Assembly (NCBI RefSeq): GCF_024172185.1
Contig: NZ_JAMZEC010000001.1
Location: forward strand, 3,038,001 to 3,102,000
Direction of reading: 5' to 3'
Length of the DNA: 64,000 bases
Source: Nonomuraea roseoviolacea subsp. carminata
Lineage (GTDB): Bacteria > Actinomycetota > Actinomycetes > Streptosporangiales > Streptosporangiaceae
The notes beneath the pieces were generated by a model. The model saw nothing but the letters and a program-made list of their open reading frames with translations, was not told where the DNA came from and searched no databases. Shown piece after piece: positions 16,697 through 27,000 of the stretch (within the stretch, counting starts at the first letter, position 1; every line of letters starts with the position of its first letter). Made by a program: the position numbers and the translations under genes.

Positions 16697-17907
16697 GACA
16701 CCACCTCCAGCTCGGGGATCGGGAAGACCAGCCGGCCGCCCCACTCGCGGACGTAGGAGAGCTGCTCGACCAGCTCGTCGCGCAGGTTCCACGGCAGCAC
16801 CAGCACGTAGTCGGGCCGGTCGGCGGCGATCCGCTCCGGCGGCAGCACCGGGATGCGCGAGCCGGGCGTGAACCGGCCGTGCTTGTACGGGTTGCGGTCC
16901 ACCGTGTACGGCAGCAGGTCGGGCCGGATGCCGCAGTGGTTGAGCAGCGTGTTGCCCTTGCCCGGCGCGCCGTACCCGGCGACCGTGTGCCCGGCCTCCG
17001 CCGCGTCCACCAGGAAGCGCAGCAGGTCGCGCCGGACCTTCGCCACGCGCGCCGCGAAGTCGTGGTAGCCGGACAGCTCGTGCAGCCCGGCCGCCTTCTC
17101 CATGGCCAGCACGTCGGTCACCCGGGGGGACGGCTCGGCCGACGGGTCGGGCACCGCCCACAGCCGGATCGAGCCGCCGTGCGTGGGCAGCAGCTCCACG
17201 TCCACCAGCGTCAGACCGCCGCTCGCCAGCGCCCTGCGGGCCGAGGCGACCGTGTAGTACTGGAAGTGCTCGTGGTAGATCGTGTCCCACTGGTTGAGCT
17301 CCATGAGCGTCAGCAGGTGCTGCACCTCGATCGAGACCCGCCCGTGGTCGGCCACCAGGGCGCGCAGGCCCCGGGTGAAGCCGATGACGTCGGGGATGTG
17401 GGCGTACACGTTGTTGGCGACGACCAGGTCGGCCGGTCCGTGCTCGTCGCGGACGCGGCGGCCGGTCTCCTCCGTGAGGAACGCGGTGAGCGTCGGCACT
17501 CCGGCGTCCCGCGCGGCCTGGCCGACGTTGGCCGACGGCTCGATGCCCAGGCAGCGCACGCCGCGCTCGACCACGTGCCGCAGCAGGTAGCCGTCGTTGC
17601 TGGCCACCTCCACCACGAACGCGCCGGGCCGCAGGTCGCGCTCCTCGACGAAGCGCCGCGCGTGCTCCACCCACGAGGTGGAGTAGGAGGAGAAGTACGC
17701 GTACTCGGTGAACGTCTGCTCGGGCGTGATGAGCGGCGGGAGCTGCGCCAGCCAGCACTCCGTGCAGACCCGCAGGTGCAGCGGGAACGTCGTCTCCGGC
17801 TCGTCGAGCTGCTCGGCGGTCAGGAACGACTCGCACGGCGGCGTCGCGCCGAGGTCCACGACCCCGGCCAGGCCGGTGGAGCCGCACAGGCGGCAGGCGG
17901 CGGCCAC
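16693..17907 (-). CDS. NDP-hexose C-methyltransferase (TylC3/TcaB9-type)
   Basis: 404 residues with the three-part architecture of sugar C-3 methyltransferases: an N-terminal zinc-binding part (CRLCGS and CTECW, two CxxC pairs), the SAM-binding centre (VVEVASNDGYLLRHV, then GIEPSANVG), the conserved catalytic-site segment IYHEHFQYYT, and a C-terminal Rossmann-like domain (VAGYGAPGKGNTLLN). Members methylate C3 of NDP-4-keto-6-deoxyhexoses on the way to branched sugars such as mycarose. GTG start at 17907, two bases after the dioxygenase stop codon region. Overlaps the nucleotidyltransferase gene by 4 bp. Predicts a branched-chain sugar in the exported glycan. Confidence 0.88.
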   Translation of the reverse strand: MAAACRLCGSTGLAGVVDLGATPPCESFLTAEQLDEPETTFPLHLRVCTECWLAQLPPLITPEQTFTEYAYFSSYSTSWVEHARRFVEERDLRPGAFVVEVASNDGYLLRHVVERGVRCLGIEPSANVGQAARDAGVPTLTAFLTEETGRRVRDEHGPADLVVANNVYAHIPDVIGFTRGLRALVADHGRVSIEVQHLLTLMELNQWDTIYHEHFQYYTVASARRALASGGLTLVDVELLPTHGGSIRLWAVPDPSAEPSPRVTDVLAMEKAAGLHELSGYHDFAARVAKVRRDLLRFLVDAAEAGHTVAGYGAPGKGNTLLNHCGIRPDLLPYTVDRNPYKHGRFTPGSRIPVLPPERIAADRPDYVLVLPWNLRDELVEQLSYVREWGGRLVFPIPELEVVS

Positions 17908-17908
17908 G

Positions 17909-18817
17909 TCAGCGCACCCCGGCCAGGGTCAGGGACGCGGCCTCGGCCTCGTAGGCCGCCGCGAGCTCCTCCGGCATCCGTGCCAGGTCGCCGCACCGGC
18001 TGAAGTCGCGCAGCGTGGTGCCCGTGCAGCGGGCGTCCACGTTCGGCGCCCCCCGGCGCCCGCGCACGTCCCCGAGGTGCACGGTGCGGAAGTCGATGCT
18101 GAAGCGGGTCCGGCCCGAGGTGTTGGGCACCGTCGAGTGCAGGTGGGCGCCGGAGAACATGAGCACCCCGCCCGGCTCGGGCACGACCCGGATCTGCGGG
18201 TCGAGGTCGATCTCCTCCTCCGGCCGCGGCTGCACGCGGGTGTCGGTGCGCACGTGCTCGGCGGCGCTCCGCCTGCTCGTCCGGTTCCACTCCCCGTAGT
18301 CGTAGGCCGCGCTGCCGTTGCGCACCGGCGTGTCGAAGTAGCGCGGGTGGAAGGCCATCACGTTCTCCGCCACCACCCCGAAGACCGGGATCCACCAGTT
18401 GACCTGGTTGAACGGAGCGGAGTACCAGCAGTCGCGGTGCGCATGGAAGGCGTACGAGATGCCCGAGACCAGATAGTCGTCGGAGGTGGAGGTGCGTAAG
18501 CGGGGCACGTCGAAGTACGTCAGCGACGGATCGCAGCCGCGCTCCTCGATCAGCGCGGGCACCAGCTCCTTGCAGCGCGGATGGTGGATGAAGCGCGGCT
18601 TCAGCTCGGCCAGCAGCCGGGCGAAGTCCTCCACGGACATGTCGTGCTGCGCGGTCTCCGGGTCGAGCGGGCCGAACGCGTCGGCGACCAGCTCCCGGGC
18701 GAAACCCACCAGCGCCGTGGCCGCCGGAGAGGCGGAGTAGACGAACAGGTCACCCCGGAACAGCAGGTCGCGGCGCCGGTCGTCGGTCGCCGTGCTGTTG
18801 GAGAGGACGGCCGTCAT
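17909..18817 (-). CDS. Phytanoyl-CoA dioxygenase (PhyH) family Fe(II)/2-oxoglutarate oxygenase
   Basis: 302 residues. The Fe(II) facial triad can be traced: His-x-Asp in SYAFHAHRDCWYSAPFNQVN and the distal His in GVLMFSGAHLHSTVPN, followed by the 2-oxoglutarate-binding Arg in SGRTRFSIDFRTVH. The family hydroxylates or otherwise oxidises small substrates, including nucleotide sugars and glycan-linked groups. ATG at 18817 with AAGGGA upstream. First gene of the minus-strand block after the inserted plus-strand rmlC-like gene. In this context it probably oxidises a sugar intermediate. Confidence 0.82.
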   Translation of the reverse strand: MTAVLSNSTATDDRRRDLLFRGDLFVYSASPAATALVGFARELVADAFGPLDPETAQHDMSVEDFARLLAELKPRFIHHPRCKELVPALIEERGCDPSLTYFDVPRLRTSTSDDYLVSGISYAFHAHRDCWYSAPFNQVNWWIPVFGVVAENVMAFHPRYFDTPVRNGSAAYDYGEWNRTSRRSAAEHVRTDTRVQPRPEEEIDLDPQIRVVPEPGGVLMFSGAHLHSTVPNTSGRTRFSIDFRTVHLGDVRGRRGAPNVDARCTGTTLRDFSRCGDLARMPEELAAAYEAEAASLTLAGVR

Positions 18818-18875
18818 GTGAGGATCCCTTTCTCGTGGTCTAGGTGCTGGGGCCGGACCGTGGCATCCTGCGATC

Positions 18876-19454
18876 ATGGATGCCCTCTCGGTCGAAGGGG
18901 CGTGGCTGCACACGCCGCGTGTCCACGCCGACCTCCGCGGCTCGTTCTTCGAGGCGTTCCGCACGGCGGGACTGCCGCACCCTCTGGAGGCCGCGCAGGT
19001 CAACTGCTCGGTCTCCCGCCGGGGCGTGGTCCGCGGCGTGCACTTCGCGGCCGTGCCGCCCGGCCAGGCCAAGTACGTGCTGTGCGTGGCCGGCGCCGTG
19101 CTGGACGTGGTGGTGGACCTGCGCACCGGCTCGCCCGGGTTCGGCCGCTGGGACGCGGTGCGCATGGACGACGAGACGCCCCGGGCCATGCTGTTGTCCG
19201 AGGGGCTCGGCCACGCGTTCATGGCGCTGAGCGAGCGGGCCACGGTCGTCTACCTGTGCTCGCAGCCGTACAACCCGGCGCGCGAGCACGCCGTCCATCC
19301 CTTCGACCCCGCCATCGGGATCGACTGGCCGGACGAGGCGGAGCCGGTGCTGTCGGAGAAGGACGCCGCCGCGCCCACCCTCGCCCAGGCGGAGGCCGCG
19401 GGACTGCTGCCGGACTACGAGGAGTGCGCGAAGTTCTACGCCACGCTGCACTGA
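18876..19454 (+). CDS. rfbC: dTDP-4-dehydrorhamnose 3,5-epimerase-family protein (RmlC-like)
   Basis: 192 residues with the cupin fold signatures of RmlC: FFEAFRTAGLP, VNCSVSRRGVVRGVHFA (catalytic His), GLGHAFMALSERATVVYLCS, and the C-terminal DPAIGIDWP. It epimerises C3 and C5 of dTDP-4-keto-6-deoxyglucose in the rhamnose pathway; cluster-specific relatives epimerise only one position. It is the only gene in the 9.6-23.8 kb cluster on the plus strand: divergent from the PhyH gene and overlapping the convergent rfbD-like gene by 19 bp. No Shine-Dalgarno sequence is visible; CATCCT lies 6 nt before the ATG, so it may be leaderless. Confidence 0.85.
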   Translation: MDALSVEGAWLHTPRVHADLRGSFFEAFRTAGLPHPLEAAQVNCSVSRRGVVRGVHFAAVPPGQAKYVLCVAGAVLDVVVDLRTGSPGFGRWDAVRMDDETPRAMLLSEGLGHAFMALSERATVVYLCSQPYNPAREHAVHPFDPAIGIDWPDEAEPVLSEKDAAAPTLAQAEAAGLLPDYEECAKFYATLH

Positions 19455-20316
19455 GGACCCGCCTCCCCCACCTGGGCCGGGGTCCTCGGCAGCTCGCCGG
19501 TCAGCGCGGGCCACGCGGCGCGCAGCGCGTCGCGCCAGTGACGGATCGGCGCGCACCGGGTGTGGGCGAGCACGCTGTTGCCCGGCCGGGCCGCCGGCCG
19601 GGGGTAGGCGGTGCTCGGCACCGGGCGCACCAGGCCGGGATCGGCCCCGCACAGGGCGTACACCTCCCGGGCCAGGCCCCACCAGGTCGTCTCCCCCGAG
19701 CTGGTGCCGTGGTAGACGCCGGGCGGCAGCCCGGAGCGGACCAGCCGCAGCACGAAGGCGGCCAGGTCGGCGGCCCAGGTCGGCTGGCCGCGCTGGTCGT
19801 CCACCACGGCCGCGGCCGTGCCCGCGCGGGCCAGGCGGGTCATCGTGCGCACGAAGTTGGGGCCCGCCGCGCCGTACAGCCAGGCGGTGCGCACCACGTG
19901 GTGCCCCCGCTCCAGCGCGGCGCGCTCCCCGGCGAGCTTGGTGCGGCCGTAGGCGTTCAGCGGGCAGGTCGGCGCGTCCTCCGGGTACGGCTCCCGGCTC
20001 GTGCCGTCGAAGACGTAGTCGGTGGAGATGTGCACCAGCCGGGCCCCGGCCGCCGAGCAGGCGTCGGCCAGCGCGGCGACCGCGTGCCCGTTGACCTCCA
20101 GCGCCTCGGCCTCGTGCGTCTCGGCGTCGTCCACGGCCGTCCAGCCGGCGCAGTTCACGACGACGGCGGGCCGGCAGGCGGCCACCATGTCGCGCACCGC
20201 GCGCCGGTCGGTCACGTCCAGCTCGGAACGGCCCAGCGGCAGCGCCGCCTCACCCGCGGCCACGGCCGCGCGTAACACGTCGGCGGCGAGCATCCCGCCG
20301 CCGGTGATCAGCCACC

Positions 20317-20320
<4 letters not shown>
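19436..20320 (-). CDS. rfbD: dTDP-4-dehydrorhamnose reductase (RmlD)
   Basis: 294 residues. SDR features: VNCAGWTAVDDAE, VHISTDYVFDG, AYGRTKLAGE (YxxxK) and the C-terminal substrate region. The nucleotide-binding loop reads LITGGGMLAADVL rather than the usual GxxGQLG form, so the third glycine is missing. RmlD makes dTDP-L-rhamnose with NADPH. The GTG at 20320 overlaps the rfbB stop (GTGA). The 3' end overlaps the convergent epimerase gene by 19 bp. Confidence 0.87.
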
Positions 20321-21239
<919 letters not shown>

Positions 21240-21243
<4 letters not shown>

Positions 21244-22307
21244 GAACTGATCTGCACCTTGCTGTGATCGCCCAGCACGAGGCGGTGGGCTCGGGGGGAG
21301 GTGGACGCGGGTGTCACCTCGACGTCGTGGCCGATGAGGGACGACTCGATCCGGCTGACGCCGCGGATGGAGCTGCGCGGTAAGACGATCGAGTACTCGA
21401 TCTCGGCGCGTTCGACGACGCAGTCCGCCCCGATGGAGGTGAACGGGCCGACGTAGCCGTCCTCGACGCGGGCGCCCGGGCCGATGACGGCCGGGCCGAC
21501 CACGCGGGAGCGCGCCACCACGGCGCCCGGCTCGACGACGACCCGGCCGATCAGCTCGCTGGCCGCGTCGACCGAGCCGCTGATCCGCGGTTCCAGCGAC
21601 TCCAGGACGAGGCGGTTGACCTCCAGCATGTCGGTGACGTTGCCGGTGTCCTTCCAGTAGCCGGAGATGACCGAGGACTCCACGGGCAGGCCGGCCTCGA
21701 TCAGCCACTGGATCGCGTCGGTGATCTCCAGCTCGCCCCGCCAGGACGGCTTGAGCTCGGCCACCGCCTCGTGCACGGCCGGGGTGAACAGGTAGACGCC
21801 GACCAGCGCGAGGTCGCTCTTGGGGCGGGCCGGCTTCTCCTCCAGGCCGACGACCCGGCCGGCGGCGTCGAGCTCGGCGACGCCGAACTGGCGCGGGTCG
21901 CTGACCTTGGTCAGCATGATCTGCGCCGCGGGCCGCTCGCGGGCGAAGCGGCGCACGAGGCCGTCGATGCCGCCGACGATGAAGTTGTCGCCGAGGTACA
22001 TGACGAAGTCGTCGTCGCCCAGGTAGTCGCGGGCGATGAGCACGCCGTGCGCCAGCCCGAGCGGCGCCTCCTGGCGCAGGTAGGTCACCTCCAGCCCGAA
22101 CGCCGAGCCGTCGCCGACGGCCGCCTCGATCTCCGCCTGGGTGTCGCCGACGACCAGGCCCACCTCCCGGATGCCGGTCTCCGCGATCGCCTCCAGGCCG
22201 TAGAACAGCACCGGTTTGTTGGCGACGGGGACGAGCTGCTTGGCGGAGGTGTGGGTGATGGGCCTGAGCCGGGTGCCCGCCCCTCCGGCGAGCACGAGTG
22301 CTTTCAC
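21240..22307 (-). CDS. rfbA: Glucose-1-phosphate thymidylyltransferase, long form (RmlA/StrD-type)
   Basis: 355 residues. The N-terminus KALVLAGGAGTRLRPITHT and KQLVPVANKPVLFYGLE, plus YLGDNFIVGGID and LEEKPARPKSDLALVG, identify a dTTP:glucose-1-phosphate thymidylyltransferase. A C-terminal left-handed beta-helix (hexapeptide-like VVVEPGAVVARSRVVGPAVI) makes it the long form known from antibiotic-sugar and actinobacterial clusters, rather than the 290-residue enteric form. GTG start at 22307, two bases after the sugar transferase stop; overlaps rfbB by 4 bp. Supplies dTDP-glucose for the operon. Confidence 0.93.
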
Positions 22308-22309
22308 CG

Positions 22310-23764
22310 CTAGTAAGCCCCTTCTCCGCGGGTGACGACGGACCAGGTCTTCCACAGGATCTGCAGGTCGAGGACGAGCGACCAGTTCTCCACGTACCGC
22401 AGGTCAAGTCGGACGGATTCCTCCCAGGTTAGGGTCGAACGTCCGCTTACCTGCCACAATCCGGTCATGCCCGGTTTGACGACGAGCCTGCGGCGCACGT
22501 CCGCGCCGTACTGCGCGACCTCCTCGGGCAGCGGCGGGCGCGGGCCGACGAGCGACATCTCGCCGCGGACCACGTTGAGCAGTTGCGGGAGCTCGTCGAT
22601 GGAGTACCGGCGCAGGTAGGCGCCCACGCGGGTGATCCTTGGATCGTTCCGTATCTTGAACAGCACGCCGTCCAGCTCGTTGTCCTGGAGGAGCGACTGC
22701 CTGAGCCGCTCCGCATCCACCACCATGGTCCGAAATTTCACGACCCGGAATTCCTTGCCGCCCCGGCCGACCCGGGTCTGGTAGAACAGCGCCGGCCCAG
22801 GGCTGGTCAGGCGGACCAGCAGCACGATCGCGGCCAGCGGCACCGCCATGACCAGCAGCGCCAGGCCCGCCACGCACCGGTCGAACACGCTCTTGACCAC
22901 CTGCTTGGCGCCGTCGAACTCGGGATGCTCCACGTGCAGCAGCGGCATCCCGGCCACCGGCCGGATGCTGATGCGCGGGCCGGCCACGTCCATCAGGGCC
23001 GGGGCCACGAACAGGTCGGTCCGCTCGGTCTCCAGGCTCCACGCCAGCCTGCGCAGCGCCACGCCGTCCATCTCGGGGCAGGTCAGCACCGCGACCGCGT
23101 CGGCGCCCACCCGCGCCACCGCCTCCGACACCTCGCCGAAGGAGCCCAGGACGGGGATGCCTTCGAGGTCGTCGTCCACGCGGTCGGGCGGCAGGCACGC
23201 TCCAACGACGCGCATGCCGTGGTGCGGCTGGCCCCTGAACTGCATCACCAGGTCGAGGATCGCCTCGCGGTGCCCGACCGCGACCACCTGGCGCAGGTAC
23301 TCGCCGACCGCCCGGCGGCGGTGCAGGCGTTTGCGCATCCTGTAGCGGAAGTACAGCGTGGACAGCAGCGCCAGCGGGAGCATCGCCATGACGAAACTCC
23401 GCGCGACCGCCGTCTGCGTGGCGTAGGCGCCGATGGCCACGGCCGCCATCAGTGCCGCCCCGCCGTTGAAGACCGCCCTGAACTCCTCCATTCCCTCGCC
23501 GTGCGCGCGTTCCCGGTACGCGCCGCCCATCATCAGCGCGACGGGCCAGGCGACGACCAGCCCCGCGCCGAGCGCGTACTCTGCGACCGGGATGAACGCG
23601 CCGTAAAGGAGCCGCACCCCCAGCACGCACACGCACGCGCCGAACGCGCAGGCGACGTCACCTCCCCAAAGGATCCGCAGGTACGCCCGCGTCCATATGC
23701 TCGACGCGTGGTGCGGAACGGCCTCGAGGAGCGCGACATCGGACTCCCCAATCCCCACCCTCAT
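22310..23764 (-). CDS. Polyprenyl-phosphate sugar-1-phosphate transferase (initiating transferase)
   Basis: 484 residues. Four to five N-terminal membrane helices, a central CoA-binding-like domain, one further helix (GLALLVMAVPLAAIVLLVRL) and a C-terminal bacterial sugar transferase domain: SPGPALFYQTRVGRGGKEF, VVKFRTM, YSIDELPQLLNVVRGEMSLV, GPRPPLPEEV and KPGMTGLWQVSGRS. It starts repeat-unit synthesis by moving a sugar-1-phosphate onto undecaprenyl phosphate. ATG at 23764 with AGGGTGG upstream; a TTG 15 bp earlier is possible. First gene of the minus-strand polysaccharide operon; it is divergent from the kinase gene across an unusually AT-rich 325-bp gap. Confidence 0.92.
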   Translation of the reverse strand: MRVGIGESDVALLEAVPHHASSIWTRAYLRILWGGDVACAFGACVCVLGVRLLYGAFIPVAEYALGAGLVVAWPVALMMGGAYRERAHGEGMEEFRAVFNGGAALMAAVAIGAYATQTAVARSFVMAMLPLALLSTLYFRYRMRKRLHRRRAVGEYLRQVVAVGHREAILDLVMQFRGQPHHGMRVVGACLPPDRVDDDLEGIPVLGSFGEVSEAVARVGADAVAVLTCPEMDGVALRRLAWSLETERTDLFVAPALMDVAGPRISIRPVAGMPLLHVEHPEFDGAKQVVKSVFDRCVAGLALLVMAVPLAAIVLLVRLTSPGPALFYQTRVGRGGKEFRVVKFRTMVVDAERLRQSLLQDNELDGVLFKIRNDPRITRVGAYLRRYSIDELPQLLNVVRGEMSLVGPRPPLPEEVAQYGADVRRRLVVKPGMTGLWQVSGRSTLTWEESVRLDLRYVENWSLVLDLQILWKTWSVVTRGEGAY

Positions 23765-23859
23765 AACACCACCCTGCAACTCTGTGCACCGCTTTACCCT
23801 GACGTTCTCCGTACACTTCCGGATGACATGTCTCGTTAGTACACATCAAGGGCGGCGAC

Positions 23860-23895
23860 CCCCACTAAAGAGTAAAGATCAATTCTGTAGTGGGG
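23860..23895. promoter_or_regulatory. Inverted repeat CCCCACTA / TAGTGGGG in cluster promoter region
   Basis: Perfect 8-bp arms at 23860-23867 and 23888-23895 flank an AT-rich 20-bp spacer, about 100-130 bp upstream of the initiating sugar transferase. The stretch 23765-24089 has no gene and is visibly more AT-rich than the rest, as expected of a divergent promoter. Likely a regulator site or a cruciform/hairpin in the leader; no factor can be named. Confidence 0.5.
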
Positions 23896-23908
23896 AATAA
23901 CGACATAT

Positions 23909-23922
23909 GTCCACAAGTGGAC
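23909..23922. promoter_or_regulatory. Hyphenated palindrome GTCCAC-AA-GTGGAC
   Basis: Perfect 6-bp arms with a 2-bp spacer in the divergent promoter gap between the polysaccharide operon and the kinase gene. Its size fits a homodimeric transcription factor site. Its position beside the other inverted repeat (23860-23895) suggests a composite control region. Confidence 0.5.
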
Positions 23923-24035
23923 GCCATTTGCGGCGTTCGAGGGGTTGACGACCAGATCAGTCCGTGTCAGTGCAGCGTGGGGTGAATTGCGATATTCAAC
24001 GATTTAAAACGGCAATTACGGCGTAGTTACGGGCG

Positions 24036-24053
24036 GACCGCCATTGGGCGGTC
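24036..24053 (+). promoter_or_regulatory. Hairpin GACCGCC-ATTG-GGCGGTC in kinase gene leader
   Basis: Seven perfect base pairs closed by a 4-nt loop, ending about 36 nt before the kinase ATG. It could be an RNA leader structure or an operator. No T-run follows, so it is not a classical terminator. Confidence 0.4.
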
Positions 24054-24089
24054 TGGGGGGATGTAGGGCGTTCCGCGAACTCTTCGGCG

Positions 24090-27000
24090 ATGGTGCACAT
24101 CCAAGCTCCTGTGACTCTTGTTACGGGGGATCCCACGCGGATCGGGACGTACTGGCTCGCCGGACGCCTGGGCTCGGGCGGCCAGGGGGTGGTCTACGAC
24201 GCCTACGACCCGGAGGGGCGCCGGGTGGCGATCAAGATGCTGCACGGCACCGACGTGGGCCTGCTCCAGCGTGAGGTCACCGCCGCCCAGCGGGTCTCCT
24301 CCTTCTGCACGGCGCGCCTGATCGAGGCCGATCTGACCGGGCCCCGGCCGTACCTGGTCAGCGAGTACGTGGAAGGACCCAGCCTGGGCGCCGCCGTACG
24401 GGACGGCAGGACCTTCGCCCCCGGCGAGCTGCACCGGCTCGCGACCGGCATCGCCACCGCCCTGACCGCCATCCACGACGCGGGCGTGATCCACCGTGAC
24501 ATGAAGCCGGACAACGTGGTGCTCGGCCCCGACGGCCCCAGGGTGATCGACTTCGGGCTCGCGCGGACGCTGGAGATGTCGCTGACCGCGTCGGGCCTGG
24601 TCTCCGGGACGCCCACGTACATGGCGCCCGAGGTGTTCACGGGCGAGCGGGCGGGGGCCCCGGCGGACGTGTTCGCGTGGGGCGGGATCATGCTGTTCGC
24701 CGCGACCGGCAAGGACCCGTTCAAGGCCGAGACCCTCGGCGCGGTCATGCACCAGGTCATGTCGGTCGAACCCGACCTCACCTGCCTGCCGGACCCGCTC
24801 CGCCCGCTGGTCCACGCCGCGCTGCGCAAGGACCCGATGGAGCGTCCCACGGCGCGCGCCCTGCTGCTCGCGCTGATCAGCGGCGACGGGCGGCTCGACA
24901 CGGCCCGGCTGCTCGCCGAGGGCGGCCGGGCGTCCCACCTGGCCACGCAGGCGCGCGACCCCGGCCTCGGCCCGCTCGCGGAGGAGGCGTACGGCATGCT
25001 GAGCCCCGCCGACCGCGACCTCGCCGCGCAGGTGTTCCTGCGGCTGGTCACGGTGGACGAGGACGGCGAGCTGTCACTGCGGCGGGCCCGCCTGAGCGAG
25101 TTCCCGGACGCGCGGGGCGTGCTGCGGGTGTTCGCCTACCTCCTGGAGGTCAACGGCGACGAGGTGCGGCTGACCCGGCCCGCCCTGCCCCACGCGTGGC
25201 CGCGACTGCGCGGCTGGATCGAGGCCAACCGGGACGGCCTGGCCGCCCACCGGGACATCATGAGCGCCGCCCGGCGGTGGGACGACGGCGGGCGGCGGGA
25301 CGGCGACCTGCTCACCGGGCGCTCGCTGGAGGTCGCACTGCAGTGGGCGGCCACCGGCCGGCGGGACATCACGCTGGTCCGCGCCGAGCGCGACTTCCTG
25401 AACGCGGGGGCCGCGCTCGGCCGCCGCCGGGCCCGCCGGACCCGGATGGTGTCGCTGAGCCTCGCCGTGCTCCTCGTGGCCTCGCTGGCCGCGACCGGGG
25501 TCGCGGTCCGGCAGAGCCGGGTGGCCGACGACCGGTTCCGCTCGGCGGAGGCGAGCAGGATCGCGACCGCCTCCGGGACGATCCGCGCCACCGACCCGCG
25601 CCTCGGCGACCTGCTCAGCGTCGCGGCCTGGCGGCTCGACCCGACCGCGCAGACCCGCAAGGCCATGAACGACTCCCTCGCCAAGCGCGAGAACGCCATG
25701 TTCCAGGACCCGGTGACCGGCCCCGACACGCTGCGCACCCTGAGCGCCGACAGCAGGACCCTGGTCAGCGTCAGCGGCGGCGAGGCCCGGCTGTGGGACG
25801 TGGTCCGCCGCGCCCAGGTCGGGAAGCTGCGGCTGGACGTCAAGGGGACGCCGATCGACGTGGCGCTGAGCCCGTCCGGCACGGTGCTCGCGGTCCTGAC
25901 GAGCAAGGGTGCGTACGCCTGGGACGCGCGGACCGGCAAGGCCAGGGGCACGTGGCTCTTCGACAAGCCCATCGGCGGTGACGCCACCGACCGGGCCGCC
26001 GTCAGGTTCGGCACGGTCGACCGGTATGTCATGGTGCGCCGGGACGGTCCCGGCGACGTGTTCTGGGACCTGCGGACCGGCCGGAACGCGAAGCTCGGCG
26101 GCTTCTGGAACGGCGCGATGACGCCCGACGGATCGGCGATCTACACGCAGTACCGCGACACCAAGACGATCGGCAGATTCGCGCTGCCCGGCCTGAAGCT
26201 CACCGGGACGAGACCGGCGCAGGAGCCGTGCAAGTACTGCCCCGAGCCGCTGGCGGTCACCAAGGAGGGAGAATTGCTGGAGGTGCTGCCGAGGTGGCGC
26301 CTCGGTCTCACCGATCTGGCGGAGCCGGACAACTCCGCGGCCGGCACGGTGATCGACGACGGTCCCGCCACCTGGAACCGGGGGCGCGTGGTCTTCAGCC
26401 ATGACGAGAGACTGCTCGCCTCCGCGACGGACAAGGAGATCCAGCTCTGGGGCGAGGGGACGCTCCTCACCACGCTGACCGTCCGCTCCGCGTCCGACGA
26501 CACCTCCGACCGGGCGGCCGAGGCGATGTCACCCCAGCCGAGATTCGACCCCGGCGGGAAGGTACTGCGCTACCTCAGCGAGGACCGGGTGTTCTCCCTC
26601 GACGTCTCCGCGCTCGGCGGAGCGGGCGACCCGGAGTCCAGCACGATCGCGATGAGCCCGGACGGCACGACGACTGTGGAGTCCCACGGCGCCGACGTGT
26701 ACCTGCGCGACGCCAAGAGGCGCGACCTGCTGCTGCGCGGCGTGAAGGGCGGCGACAACGTCGTCCTGTTCACCGGTGCCGCCTTCAGCCACGACGGCAG
26801 GATGATCGCGCTCACCACCTTCGAGCCCACCGAGACGGGCCCCGACGACTTCGCGAACATCACCCACCTGCGCATCCATGACGCCGCCACCCGCAAGGAG
26901 ATCAAACAGCTCAAGGTGAGCGACGCCGGTGAGGGGTTCCTGGTGGGCTTCAGCCCCGACGGCGGCAAGATCGCGGTGCAGCTCACCGAGCTGGGGGACT

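Noticed and set aside
18581..20275. A 564-codon plus-strand frame across the PhyH, RmlC and RmlD region
   Set aside because: It is in another frame from the RmlC-like gene and is low-complexity Arg/Gly; no motif.
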